Assembly: GCA_028284385.1 (NCBI GenBank)
Contig: JANQRT010000052.1
Location: 62,001 to 126,000, forward strand
From: Opitutaceae bacterium
Lineage (GTDB): Bacteria > Verrucomicrobiota > Verrucomicrobiia > Opitutales > Opitutaceae
DNA: 64,000 bases
Direction: 5' to 3'
Shown: positions 1-8,771 of the stretch, one piece after another
Numbering within the stretch: the first letter of the stretch is position 1
Layout: the number at the start of each line of letters is the position of its first letter
Made by a program: the position numbers and the translations under genes
Notes under the pieces: model-generated
The model's database searches: none
Told to the model about the DNA's origin: nothing
The model's input: only the letters and a program-made list of their open reading frames with translations

Positions 1-1076
1 AAGAGTTAGCCTGGATAGGCCAAACGCTAAAGGCGAAGTGGGCCTCGATCATCGTGTCCGAACCTCATTCGGGCTTTCTCCTAGCGATGGCGAATTACCC
101 TTCATATAATCCGAATCAGTATTCTGAATACGATATTGGCAATTTGAGAAACCGAGCCATAACGGATCCCGTAGAGCCAGGCTCCACCTTTAAAATCGTC
201 GCGGCTAGCGGAGCTCTTGAAGAACGACTTGTCGAAACCTGGTCTACCTTTGATTGCGCTGCTGATAGGATCAGAACTCCAAGCGGCTATGTGGCTAGAC
301 TGCCAGGCGATTCGCATCACAACGGAGTCCTCTCTGTGGAGGAGATCGTCGCGAAATCGTCAAACAGGGGAGCTGCTCATCTAGGGGTGACTTTAGGAGA
401 GGACGCGTTTTATGGATACGTCAAGAAATTCGGTTTTGGCGAGATAGCCGGATTGAACATTGGCCAGGAGTCTCGGGGCATGCTTCAGCCTGTTAATCGT
501 TGGAGCGGCCTCACGATCACTCAAATGCCCATGGGTCATGAAATTGCGGCTACACCCCTGCAAATCCATTATGCCATGGCTGCCGTAGCCAATGGCGGAA
601 TGTTGATGAGACCGCAAACCGTGCTTCGGGTTTTCGATTCGAATGGAGAATCCGATATCGAGTACGGTCCTATAGCGAAACGTCGTGTTATTTCCTACGA
701 TACGGCGCGAACCATGTCCGAATTGCTGGAGAGGACTGCATCGCCTGATGGCACTGCCGAAAGCGCTTCCATCTCAGGTTATCGGATTGCGGGCAAGACC
801 GGCACTTCGCAGAAATTCATAGACGGAGCGTTTTCCCACACGCGCCACGTGGGGTCCTTTTCCGGATTCTTTCCCGCTCATGATCCTCAGCTGGTGATCA
901 CTGTTGTGGTCGACGAGGCTCAGGTGCCCGGCGTCGCTTACGGAAGCCGAGTGGCTGCTCCTTCTTTCAAACGCGTCGCCGAAAAGCTCATCCCTTACTA
1001 TGGAATTGCCATCGCTGACGAGTCTCAGGGCTACGCTTTGGGAAGGGATCACATTAACCTTAATCAGAGGAATTGA
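1..1076 (+). CDS. ftsI: Peptidoglycan transpeptidase FtsI (PBP3), 5' partial
   Basis: This is the C-terminal part of a class B penicillin-binding protein, the D,D-transpeptidase that cross-links septal peptidoglycan in the periplasm. The frame is open from base 3, so the start and membrane anchor lie outside the window. All three active-site motifs are visible: S-T-F-K with the nucleophilic Ser at 183-185, S-S-N at 357-365 and K-T-G-T at 795-806. The segment AMANYPSYNPN before the first motif is typical of the family. It stands first in a division/cell-wall cluster, 13 bases before murE, which favours FtsI over the elongation protein PBP2. The identification is secure; only the N-terminus is missing. 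Confidence 0.95.
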   Translation, partial: ELAWIGQTLKAKWASIIVSEPHSGFLLAMANYPSYNPNQYSEYDIGNLRNRAITDPVEPGSTFKIVAASGALEERLVETWSTFDCAADRIRTPSGYVARLPGDSHHNGVLSVEEIVAKSSNRGAAHLGVTLGEDAFYGYVKKFGFGEIAGLNIGQESRGMLQPVNRWSGLTITQMPMGHEIAATPLQIHYAMAAVANGGMLMRPQTVLRVFDSNGESDIEYGPIAKRRVISYDTARTMSELLERTASPDGTAESASISGYRIAGKTGTSQKFIDGAFSHTRHVGSFSGFFPAHDPQLVITVVVDEAQVPGVAYGSRVAAPSFKRVAEKLIPYYGIAIADESQGYALGRDHINLNQRN

Positions 1077-1089
1077 TTAGGACGATCAG

Positions 1090-2661
1090 ATGCTTGCTGT
1101 TTTACGAAACCAATCAACTAAGCGTACTGTCGGTCGAGTTGGACAAAGCGGTTTTAACGTGATGAGTTCTGAAGGGAAAAAGCTGAGTGGATTGTTGAAG
1201 GGGACTGGAGCCAAGATCGAGAAAAGCGGGGTGGATCCGCTCATCACGCGGCTCGCCATCGACAGTCGGCGTGTTACGCCTGGGTGTCTGTTTTTCGCTC
1301 TTCCAGGGCATAAGCGAGACGGAAGTTCCTTTATCGATGAAGCTCTCTCTCGAGGAGCAGTGGCCGTAGTGTCCAAGAAGGCCAAACGGCTTGGTATGCC
1401 TAGGGCCGTCTTCGCTAGTGTCGATGATCCGCGACTGGCCCTAGCCCAAGTGGCGAGAGTCTTTTACGACAGTCCGGATAAGAGGCTGGAGCTTGTCGGA
1501 GTGACTGGGACCAATGGAAAGACGACCGTATCCTATCTTCTTAAACATTTTCTTTCACTGAACGGAAAGCGTACTGGTTGTTTGGGTACGATCGGATACG
1601 ATTTGGTAAATCGAGCTCTACCTTCGTTTCGAACCACTCCTGAGGCTCATGATCTATGTGAATTATTGTCGCAAATGTGTGAATACGACTGCGAGCGAGC
1701 TATCATGGAGGTCAGTTCTCATGGGATAGATCAGCTACGTCTTGCCGGACTTGAATTCGATGCCGCTCTTTTTCTGAATCTCACTCGAGACCATTTGGAT
1801 TATCATGGAGACATGGAGTCCTATTTTAATGTGAAACGGCGCTTTTTCACGGGCGATATTGTTCCTGTTCCGAAGACGAGGATCATTAATGTAGACGATC
1901 CTTATGGAAAACGACTGGCTCATGAATTCTCGAACGATCAAGGAGTAACGACCTTTGGCGGAGACGAGATGGCGGATTTGCGTTTCAGCGATTTGCGGCT
2001 CGAACAAGGAAAATCCACCTTCAAGGTTCATCTGGCTGGAAGGTCCCTCCAAGTCGTTTCCCCACTGATTGGCAGCTACAACGTTAGCAACCTCCTCGCA
2101 GCTTTAGCTGCTTGCGTGGCTCTCGGAGAGGACATCGAAGAATGCGCGGAAAGTCTGGAATCCTTCCAAGGCATTCCTGGACGTATGGAGAAAGTGGATG
2201 CAGGTCAGTCGTTTATGATCGTAGTTGACTACGCTCATACGGACGACGCTTTGCGGCATGCGTTGACCATGCTGCGCGAGATCACTCCAGGAAAGTTGAA
2301 GCTCGTTTTCGGTTGCGGTGGCGATCGCGATCGCGGGAAACGCGTTACGATGACTCAGGCGGCGTTGGAATTAGCCGATCACTGTTGGGCTACGGCCGAC
2401 AATCCTAGAAGCGAATCTCAGGAAAGCATCTTCAAGGATATGGAGAAGGGAGTGGACGATTTTAGCAAAATCGACTTCGTAGTCGATCGACGTAGGGCCA
2501 TCGAACTGGCCATTAAAAGCTCTGGCGAAGGGGACTGCATTCTTATTGCGGGCAAAGGACACGAATCGTTTCAGGAATTTGGAGACACCGTGGTTCCCTT
2601 CGACGATCGTCTGGTGGCCAAAGAGCTCCTGGAACTCATCAAGCTGGGCCAACACGGATAA
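1090..2661 (+). CDS. murE: UDP-MurNAc-tripeptide synthetase MurE
   Basis: This cytoplasmic Mur ligase adds the third amino acid to UDP-MurNAc-L-Ala-D-Glu using ATP. The 523-residue protein has the N-terminal UDP-binding domain, the ATP loop GVTGTNGKTT at residues 137-146, the TTPEAHDL segment, and the D-N-P-R signature at residues 437-440. In known MurE enzymes D-N-P-R selects meso-diaminopimelate rather than lysine. The start at 1090 has AGGA about eight bases upstream. A second ATG at 1162 would remove a 24-residue extension that is not typical of the family, so the exact N-terminus is uncertain. It sits 13 bases after ftsI and 5 before murF. Confidence 0.96.
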   Translation: MLAVLRNQSTKRTVGRVGQSGFNVMSSEGKKLSGLLKGTGAKIEKSGVDPLITRLAIDSRRVTPGCLFFALPGHKRDGSSFIDEALSRGAVAVVSKKAKRLGMPRAVFASVDDPRLALAQVARVFYDSPDKRLELVGVTGTNGKTTVSYLLKHFLSLNGKRTGCLGTIGYDLVNRALPSFRTTPEAHDLCELLSQMCEYDCERAIMEVSSHGIDQLRLAGLEFDAALFLNLTRDHLDYHGDMESYFNVKRRFFTGDIVPVPKTRIINVDDPYGKRLAHEFSNDQGVTTFGGDEMADLRFSDLRLEQGKSTFKVHLAGRSLQVVSPLIGSYNVSNLLAALAACVALGEDIEECAESLESFQGIPGRMEKVDAGQSFMIVVDYAHTDDALRHALTMLREITPGKLKLVFGCGGDRDRGKRVTMTQAALELADHCWATADNPRSESQESIFKDMEKGVDDFSKIDFVVDRRRAIELAIKSSGEGDCILIAGKGHESFQEFGDTVVPFDDRLVAKELLELIKLGQHG

Positions 2662-2666
2662 AGGGG

Positions 2667-4052
2667 ATGCCTAGTTTCAACAGCGAGCAACTAGCGGTTT
2701 GGAGTAGCGGAGAATGGGTTGATGCCGTTCCTCAAGTTCCTGTGACCGGCTTTTGCCATGACTCTCGCAAAGTGAAAGCCGGCGATCTTTTTATTGCCAT
2801 CAAAACTCAGGAAAGGGATGGGCACGATTTTCTGAGCAATGCTCGGGAAAACGGAGCGGCGGGAGCTCTGGTATCCGAAACCAGACCGGATTGCTCTCTC
2901 CCGCAGCTAAAGGTTGTGGATACGCTTCAGGCTCTGCGGGATTGCGCAGCAGCCTATCGTGAAACTTGGGATGCCGAAGTGATCGGCATTACGGGCAGTT
3001 GTGGAAAAACAACTACGAAGGATTTGCTTTCTCTTCTCCTCGGAGAGGAGCCCGAAGTGCATGCGACGCTTGGAAATCTGAATAACACGATAGGGGTTCC
3101 TCTTACCCTGCTTGGAGCTGAAGCAGAACGATGCAGATATGCTATCATTGAAGCCGGCATTAGCGAAATTGGCGAGATGGAGCTCATGGCTCACTGTATT
3201 AAGCCTTCCCTAGCTGTATTCACTGCCATAGGACCATCTCACTTGGAGGGGCTTTTAGATGAAGATACAGTAGCTCGAGAAAAGGGCTTGCTGGCTCAAA
3301 CGGGTTCGACTCGAAAGGCTTTTCTAGGCGATTCCTGCCAGGTTTATGCTGACCATCTTTTCGAGGGCTCCCGGGTTTTGCTCCAACCTTCTGATGAATT
3401 AGAAACGGAATGGAGCTACAGCACGACGTACGATAACGGATACACTCAACTGTCTCTCAGGACAACTGAGGGTGTTGAGAGCTTCCGTTATCGAGGCTAT
3501 GGAAATGGATTGGCTTGCAATGTATCCCTTTCCATTGCCGTTGCGAAGGACCTGGGTGTGACGACCTCTTCGATACAGGATCGAATTTCCAATTGGGTGC
3601 CCGGCGGGATGCGGGGAGAGTGGGTGGAGATTGGACCATCTCGAATCTTTCTCGATTGCTATAATGCCAATCCCGTGTCCATGCGGGACGCTTTGGAGTC
3701 TTTCATTGTCATGTCAGTTGGAGATCGGCCTCGCCTATACATCCTCGGAAGTATGGAGGAGTTGGGCGGGGCCGCTCCGTTATGGCATCAGCGCTTGGGT
3801 CGAGAGCTGACAGCTCGACCGGAAGACATCGTCTTTCTGGTTGGAGAGCATGCGGATTCCATTTATCAGGGAATCCAGGAGTCTGGTAACAGTTTGTCGA
3901 ATACAACCATGCTTCACTCCATAGATGAGCTGGAGGATCGCGAATTGGTATTCGAAGGCGATATTTTCGTGAAAGGAAGCCGCAAGCATCATCTAGAAGA
4001 CGTTCTTAGCTACGTGGAAAACTGGTCTGTTGCCAAGGAGGAGAAATGCTAA
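2667..4052 (+). CDS. murF: UDP-MurNAc-tripeptide D-Ala-D-Ala ligase MurF
   Basis: MurF attaches the D-Ala-D-Ala dipeptide to UDP-MurNAc-tripeptide, the last cytoplasmic step of the nucleotide precursor. At 461 residues it is of normal size. The ATP loop GITGSCGKTT lies at residues 107-116, followed by the central-domain segment HATLGNLNNTIGVPLTLL and the C-terminal ligase domain with DCYNANP. The run AAGGGG directly abuts the ATG, closer than an ideal ribosome site, but no better start exists because the N-terminal domain begins at once. The gene overlaps mraY by 7 bases, which indicates coupled translation. Confidence 0.96.
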   Translation: MPSFNSEQLAVWSSGEWVDAVPQVPVTGFCHDSRKVKAGDLFIAIKTQERDGHDFLSNARENGAAGALVSETRPDCSLPQLKVVDTLQALRDCAAAYRETWDAEVIGITGSCGKTTTKDLLSLLLGEEPEVHATLGNLNNTIGVPLTLLGAEAERCRYAIIEAGISEIGEMELMAHCIKPSLAVFTAIGPSHLEGLLDEDTVAREKGLLAQTGSTRKAFLGDSCQVYADHLFEGSRVLLQPSDELETEWSYSTTYDNGYTQLSLRTTEGVESFRYRGYGNGLACNVSLSIAVAKDLGVTTSSIQDRISNWVPGGMRGEWVEIGPSRIFLDCYNANPVSMRDALESFIVMSVGDRPRLYILGSMEELGGAAPLWHQRLGRELTARPEDIVFLVGEHADSIYQGIQESGNSLSNTTMLHSIDELEDRELVFEGDIFVKGSRKHHLEDVLSYVENWSVAKEEKC

Positions 4053-5146
4053 GCTATCTTGCTGAATACGAAGAAGTTTTCGGACCGCTCCGACTGTTGC
4101 GCTTCATTACCTTGAGGGCGATATTGGCTGCGGGAACCGCTTTGTTCATCGGCTATGTCCTCGGTCCCTGGGTAATTGCTAAGCTGAGACAACTGAGTTT
4201 CCAGCAAAGCTTCCGCGACAAATCTGAAGTCGGCAAGCTGGCTGACCTGCATTCAGGTAAGAAGAATACCCCTACGATGGGCGGCGTGCTGATTTGCGTA
4301 TCTCTCACGACAAGCGTCCTGCTTTGGGCTCAATTCAACGTCTGGACGCTCACCGCAATGTTCGTCTACTTGAGCCTCACCATGCTCGGCTTTCTCGACG
4401 ACTTTCTTAAAGTGTCCAAGAAAAACAGTAAGGGCGTCTCTTCTCGCATGAAGCTTGCCTGGCAAGGAGGCACGGCCGTCTTGACGCTTGTGATTCTCCT
4501 AACCCATCCGCAGAGCGCCTCTGAAGTTCGGGAACTATGGGTTCCCTTTGTAAAGGAGCCGGTAATTCAGCAAATGCCACTGTGGTTTCTGTTCGGCTTC
4601 CTTCTGCTGGTTTTACTTGGTTCGAGCAATGGAATGAATCTTACCGATGGGGTCGATGGTTTGGCGATTGGCTGTTCACTCTCCGTTGCTCTTGTGTATG
4701 CGATTATGGCATACACGACGGGCAATGTCATTTTTTCCGACTATCTACTGATTTCCTATGTGTCTGGCGTCGGAGAATTGACCGTTGTCTGCTCGGCGTT
4801 GGTGGGCGCAAGCCTCGCCTTCCTCTGGTTCAATTGTCATCCGGCCGAAGTATTTATGGGAGACACCGGTTCGCTAGCTCTTGGAGGGCTGGTGGGAATC
4901 ATCGCCTTTATGGTGCATCAGCCTTTCACGTTGATTATCGTTGGAGGGATCTTCGTGATGGAAACCATGTCGGTGATTATGCAAGTCGCTTCCTACAAAT
5001 TGCGTGGCAAACGCATTTTTCGCATGGCTCCCATACACCATCACTTCGAATTGAAAGGATGGCCGGAATCGAAGGTCGTCATCAGATTTTGGATATTGTC
5101 GCTTATCTTCGCTATTGCCGGGCTGGGGACCTTGAAACTGAGATGA
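4046..5146 (+). CDS. mraY: Phospho-MurNAc-pentapeptide transferase MraY
   Basis: MraY moves phospho-MurNAc-pentapeptide from UDP to undecaprenyl phosphate in the inner membrane, making lipid I. The 366-residue protein is polytopic with about ten hydrophobic segments. It carries the family motifs: an Asp-Asp pair in FLDDFLK near residue 118, NGMNLTDGVDGLA, and PIHHHFELKGW near the C-terminus. The start lies inside the end of murF, and the stop TGA overlaps the murD ATG in an ATGA arrangement, so three ligase/transferase genes are translationally linked. Confidence 0.97.
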   Translation: MLSYLAEYEEVFGPLRLLRFITLRAILAAGTALFIGYVLGPWVIAKLRQLSFQQSFRDKSEVGKLADLHSGKKNTPTMGGVLICVSLTTSVLLWAQFNVWTLTAMFVYLSLTMLGFLDDFLKVSKKNSKGVSSRMKLAWQGGTAVLTLVILLTHPQSASEVRELWVPFVKEPVIQQMPLWFLFGFLLLVLLGSSNGMNLTDGVDGLAIGCSLSVALVYAIMAYTTGNVIFSDYLLISYVSGVGELTVVCSALVGASLAFLWFNCHPAEVFMGDTGSLALGGLVGIIAFMVHQPFTLIIVGGIFVMETMSVIMQVASYKLRGKRIFRMAPIHHHFELKGWPESKVVIRFWILSLIFAIAGLGTLKLR

Positions 5147-6447
5147 GGAAGCGCGATCTTCAGATTCCCCAGTGGTTGGATGAAGGCCTTTCTTTTCCTG
5201 TGGCGGTGCTTGGCAATGGGATTAGTGGAAAGGCTGCGAGTCAACTTATCCGCAAACTAGGAGGGACGGTGGTTCTCTACGATGAAAAGGGTGGCAACGG
5301 AATTTCCACAACTTTTGGGTCGCAAGAAGCCAAGGGGCACAGGCTAATCGTTCATAGTCCCGGTTTTGCTGAAGATCATCAGTGGCTGGAGGTCGCTAGG
5401 AGCGAAGGCTGTTCGCTGTGCACTGAATTCGATTTGGGAGCCAGCCTTTGGAGAGGACCTCTGGTTGCAGTAACGGGAACCAATGGTAAAACGACTCTGG
5501 TGGAATTCCTCAGCGTAGCCTTTCGCTGTGGAGGGATTGAAGCGTATGTGGCTGGAAACATTGGAATTCCTCTTTCGAAGCTCATTGCCGACGATTTCAA
5601 TCGCGAGGCCATTTCGATTTGCGAAGTCAGTTCTTTTCAAGCTGCAAGCTCTCGCAGGTTGAAGCCGGACTACGTCCTTTGGACCAACTTCGCTGAGGAT
5701 CATCTCGATAGACATCGGTCGCTTGAGACCTACTTCAAAAGCAAGTACAGGCTTTTCGAGCAGATGAGAGGCGACATCTTTCAATACGGGGAGAGCGTTC
5801 ACCGATACGGCCTTCGTTTCGGACTAAGATTGCCTGAGTCCGGGCTCGTTTCAGACCACATTTTACCAGAAAGTCTGGGCATTGCCAGCACGGGATTCGC
5901 CTCGCTTCCAGAAAGAAAGAACTACTTGATGGCGAGAGCCTTGTGGCTCCGAATGGGACTGGAAGAAGCGGAGATTATCGAAGCGGCCCATTCCTTTCGG
6001 AAAAGCCCGCATCGCATGGAGCTTGTCAAAAGCGTTGATGGCATCTCCTTCTGGGACGATTCCAAAGCGACAAACTATCATGCCGTTCTCGGGGGTTTGG
6101 ATCGATTTTCCCAGCCGGTTATTTGGATTGGAGGCGGCAAGAGCAAAGGCTGCGATGTTCAGCCATTTGCCGAAGGCTTGGCCGGCAACGTAAGCGAGGC
6201 CCATGTGATTGGCGAAACGAAAGAGGCTCTTTGCGACGATTTGAAAGCGAAAGGAATTAAAACCCATCCGCATGATACCATCGAGGAAGCGACGCAGGTC
6301 GCATTTGCAAACGCTTCGACCGGGGATAATATATTACTTAGTCCTGGCTTCGCCAGTCACGATATGTTTGAAGGGTACATTCATAGAGGAGAGGTTTTTA
6401 AGAAGGCGGTTAACAACTTGAGTAGTAAGGAAATTCGCCGAAACTAA
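5143..6447 (+). CDS. murD: UDP-MurNAc-L-alanine:D-glutamate ligase MurD
   Basis: MurD adds D-glutamate to UDP-MurNAc-L-Ala in the cytoplasm. The ATG at 5143 shares bases with the mraY stop and gives 434 residues, the normal length for the family. The frame stays open much further upstream, but that stretch is mraY read out of frame. The N-terminus has the nucleotide-fold segment VAVLGNGISGKAA, the ATP loop VTGTNGKTT is at residues 110-118, and FWDDSKATN and LLSPGFASHDMF mark the C-terminal domain. It is followed after 24 bases by the LysM gene. Confidence 0.96.
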   Translation: MRKRDLQIPQWLDEGLSFPVAVLGNGISGKAASQLIRKLGGTVVLYDEKGGNGISTTFGSQEAKGHRLIVHSPGFAEDHQWLEVARSEGCSLCTEFDLGASLWRGPLVAVTGTNGKTTLVEFLSVAFRCGGIEAYVAGNIGIPLSKLIADDFNREAISICEVSSFQAASSRRLKPDYVLWTNFAEDHLDRHRSLETYFKSKYRLFEQMRGDIFQYGESVHRYGLRFGLRLPESGLVSDHILPESLGIASTGFASLPERKNYLMARALWLRMGLEEAEIIEAAHSFRKSPHRMELVKSVDGISFWDDSKATNYHAVLGGLDRFSQPVIWIGGGKSKGCDVQPFAEGLAGNVSEAHVIGETKEALCDDLKAKGIKTHPHDTIEEATQVAFANASTGDNILLSPGFASHDMFEGYIHRGEVFKKAVNNLSSKEIRRN

Positions 6448-6471
6448 ATTTAGGTAAGAGGAAGGTATAGA

Positions 6472-7602
6472 ATGAATTTCATCCGATTCGGAATCATCGC
6501 TCTTGTCCATGTTGTTATTCTTGGCGGCATCTACTTGCTGAGCGGAATTGGCAAAAGAGGAGACAATGCTAACTCGATGGCTGGAGCTAATGGGCTCGTC
6601 ACCTGGTCCAATCAGGATCCGGACGCCAACAAGCCGACAGTAACAGGGCAAGCTGGACAGCCTTTTGATGAGCGAGCTGGAAATCTCACCGGCTACAATG
6701 CGGGGGATCCTGTCATGGTCTCGGAGCCGTCTCCAACTATGAATATGACAAGCGGACAGCGCTTTGATCCGACAAGGCCGGTTTCGGGCTCTGGGGATTC
6801 TACAGGGGAAGCGGACGAAACTGTTTTGCAGCCGATCCGTACCGAGCCTCTTGCTCCTTCGTTGTCAGAGCCGATGAAACCCGTACCCGAAGTCATTCAG
6901 TACACTGTGAGAAGTGGTGATAGTCTCTGGGGAATTTCGCGCCGATTTGGCGTATCTACAAAGGAAATACAATCAGCGAACCCTGGTCTTAGAGCGAGTT
7001 CTCTTCAAATTGGAAAGGTATTGAACATTCCGAGACGCAAGGATTATCTCGATGCGAACGTGAATATAAGCGCAGAGTCTGGTCAAAGTGGGTTAGATAG
7101 TTCAATTTATGTGGTAAAGAAGGGAGATTCGCTTTCGAGGATTGCGGCAAGACAGGGAGTGACGGTTACGGCCCTCAAGATAGCCAATAGCTTGAGCAAC
7201 GATATGATCCGGGTCGGTCAGAAACTTAAAATACCTCAATCCGGTTCGCGTCCCAAAATCAGCGGCAATCAATTTCAGGGACTTCGCATCGTCGTGCAAG
7301 CGGGTGATAATCTCCAGAAAATCGCTATGCGCTACGATGTGAGCGTGAGAGACATACTTGTTCTTAATCGAATTGAAAATGCCAATCGTATCCGTATTGG
7401 CCAGACGATTCTGATACCCAATCAGCCCTCGCGACCAACAGCGCAGGAGCCAGTGACAAATCCAGTTCCGACAAGACCTCCGCCGCAGACAGCGAGTCAA
7501 CCTGAATCTCTCGATCCTGCTATACAACAGCCTCTGGATACAATCGATGTAGTCGAAGACGATGATGCCATCGAAGAACCCGTGATTCCCATCGAAGAGT
7601 AA
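6472..7602 (+). CDS. Membrane-anchored protein with three LysM domains
   Basis: The 376-residue protein begins with a single hydrophobic segment (about residues 5-25) that serves as a membrane anchor or signal, then a Ser/Pro/Gly-rich linker. Three LysM peptidoglycan-binding modules follow at about residues 144-187, 213-256 and 273-318, each opening with a V-x-x-G-D-x-L pattern, and a Pro- and acid-rich tail ends the protein. No catalytic domain is visible. It therefore probably binds the wall from the periplasmic side. Its place between murD and ftsW, 5 bases before ftsW, suggests a role in septal wall synthesis, but no partner can be named from sequence. Confidence 0.9.
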   Translation: MNFIRFGIIALVHVVILGGIYLLSGIGKRGDNANSMAGANGLVTWSNQDPDANKPTVTGQAGQPFDERAGNLTGYNAGDPVMVSEPSPTMNMTSGQRFDPTRPVSGSGDSTGEADETVLQPIRTEPLAPSLSEPMKPVPEVIQYTVRSGDSLWGISRRFGVSTKEIQSANPGLRASSLQIGKVLNIPRRKDYLDANVNISAESGQSGLDSSIYVVKKGDSLSRIAARQGVTVTALKIANSLSNDMIRVGQKLKIPQSGSRPKISGNQFQGLRIVVQAGDNLQKIAMRYDVSVRDILVLNRIENANRIRIGQTILIPNQPSRPTAQEPVTNPVPTRPPPQTASQPESLDPAIQQPLDTIDVVEDDDAIEEPVIPIEE

Positions 7603-7607
7603 AGGAA

Positions 7608-8771
7608 ATGAGTCGACGCGCAGCGCAGAGACAGTCAACGGGACTAACGTTTCTGACCCCAGCGATGGGGGTGCTGGTCTGCGCTACGGTTCTTTCCGTT
7701 TTGGGGGCGATCGTTCTGTTGAGCGCCAGCCTTCCCCTCGACGACGGAGCTCCTTATCGATTTATCGAAAAGCAAATCAGTTGGATAGGTATCACTCTCG
7801 TAGTTGGGCTTGCGATACTGAAACTTGATTTGGAATGGGCTCGGAAATTTATCTGGCTTGGCTATGGAGCATGTTTGGCGGGTTTGGGGCTCGTGCTTGT
7901 TGACGGAATTGGAACGGAGGTCAATGGCAGTAAAAGCTGGATACGTTTCGGCGTCATTGGAGTTCAGGTCGCGGAGTTTGCCAAGATTGGTCTGGTATTC
8001 GCCTTAGCCCATTATTTCAGCCTGATACGGTCGGACACCAGAACTTTTTGGAAAGGCTTTATCGCTCCCTGCCTGTTCATCGGGATGGTTGTCGGCTTGA
8101 TTCTGCTCCAGACCGACTTGGGTACGGCTCTCATCATCTCTCTCGCCAGCCTTTGCATCCTTTTCCTGGCCGGTTCTCGAATAGTTTTCCTCTTGCCTTC
8201 CGCTCTGCTGGGAATTCTTGGAGCCATAGCCTTTGTCAGGTACGATGTAGAACGTTGGAGTCGACTTACTGCCTTTCTTGATATGGAAGGGCAGAAATCG
8301 GGCGATGCTTACCAGATTTGGCAGGCGATCATCGCTTTCGGAGCAGGTGGCGTGAATGGAGTTGGATTGGGCAACGGCCGTCAACAGCTTCGTTTTCTAC
8401 CGGAAGCCCACAATGATTTTATTTTCGCCGTCGTGGGTGAAGAGTTAGGATTGATCGCTACCTTAGTGATTGTGGTTGTTTTTTCGATACTTTTTGTAGC
8501 TGGTTTCATGCATCTTCGCTTTGCCCCGAATACTTACCAGTATCTTCTTGCGGCTGGCTGTCTGTTGACGATTAGCATCCAGGCTATTGTTAATCTTGGA
8601 GTGGTTACGGGGCTTTTGCCGACTACGGGATTGCCTCTGCCTTTCATCAGCTATGGGGGTTCGAATTTTCTGGTGATGGGCATTTGCGTCGCCATTCTGA
8701 TCAACACGAGCCTAGCTTGGGGCAGGCCAGCTCTAAAGGATTCGAAACGCAAACTCAGAGAGCTAAGCTAA
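7608..8771 (+). CDS. ftsW: Septal peptidoglycan polymerase FtsW (SEDS family)
   Basis: FtsW is the integral membrane SEDS glycosyltransferase that polymerises lipid II at the septum with FtsI. The 387-residue protein has about ten transmembrane segments and the family's conserved parts: NGSKSWIRFG near residue 110, the QTDLGTALI stretch, PEAHNDFIFAVVGEELG, and a C-terminal LPTTGLPLPFISYGGSN. AAAGGAA directly precedes the start. The stop TAA shares its last base with the murG ATG. Context within the cluster favours FtsW over RodA. Confidence 0.96.
   Translation: MSRRAAQRQSTGLTFLTPAMGVLVCATVLSVLGAIVLLSASLPLDDGAPYRFIEKQISWIGITLVVGLAILKLDLEWARKFIWLGYGACLAGLGLVLVDGIGTEVNGSKSWIRFGVIGVQVAEFAKIGLVFALAHYFSLIRSDTRTFWKGFIAPCLFIGMVVGLILLQTDLGTALIISLASLCILFLAGSRIVFLLPSALLGILGAIAFVRYDVERWSRLTAFLDMEGQKSGDAYQIWQAIIAFGAGGVNGVGLGNGRQQLRFLPEAHNDFIFAVVGEELGLIATLVIVVVFSILFVAGFMHLRFAPNTYQYLLAAGCLLTISIQAIVNLGVVTGLLPTTGLPLPFISYGGSNFLVMGICVAILINTSLAWGRPALKDSKRKLRELS

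Noticed and set aside
4537..5142. Long open frame upstream of murD that could extend it by 202 residues
   Set aside because: The stretch is mraY read in another frame; murD begins at 5143 with an ATGA overlap and normal length.
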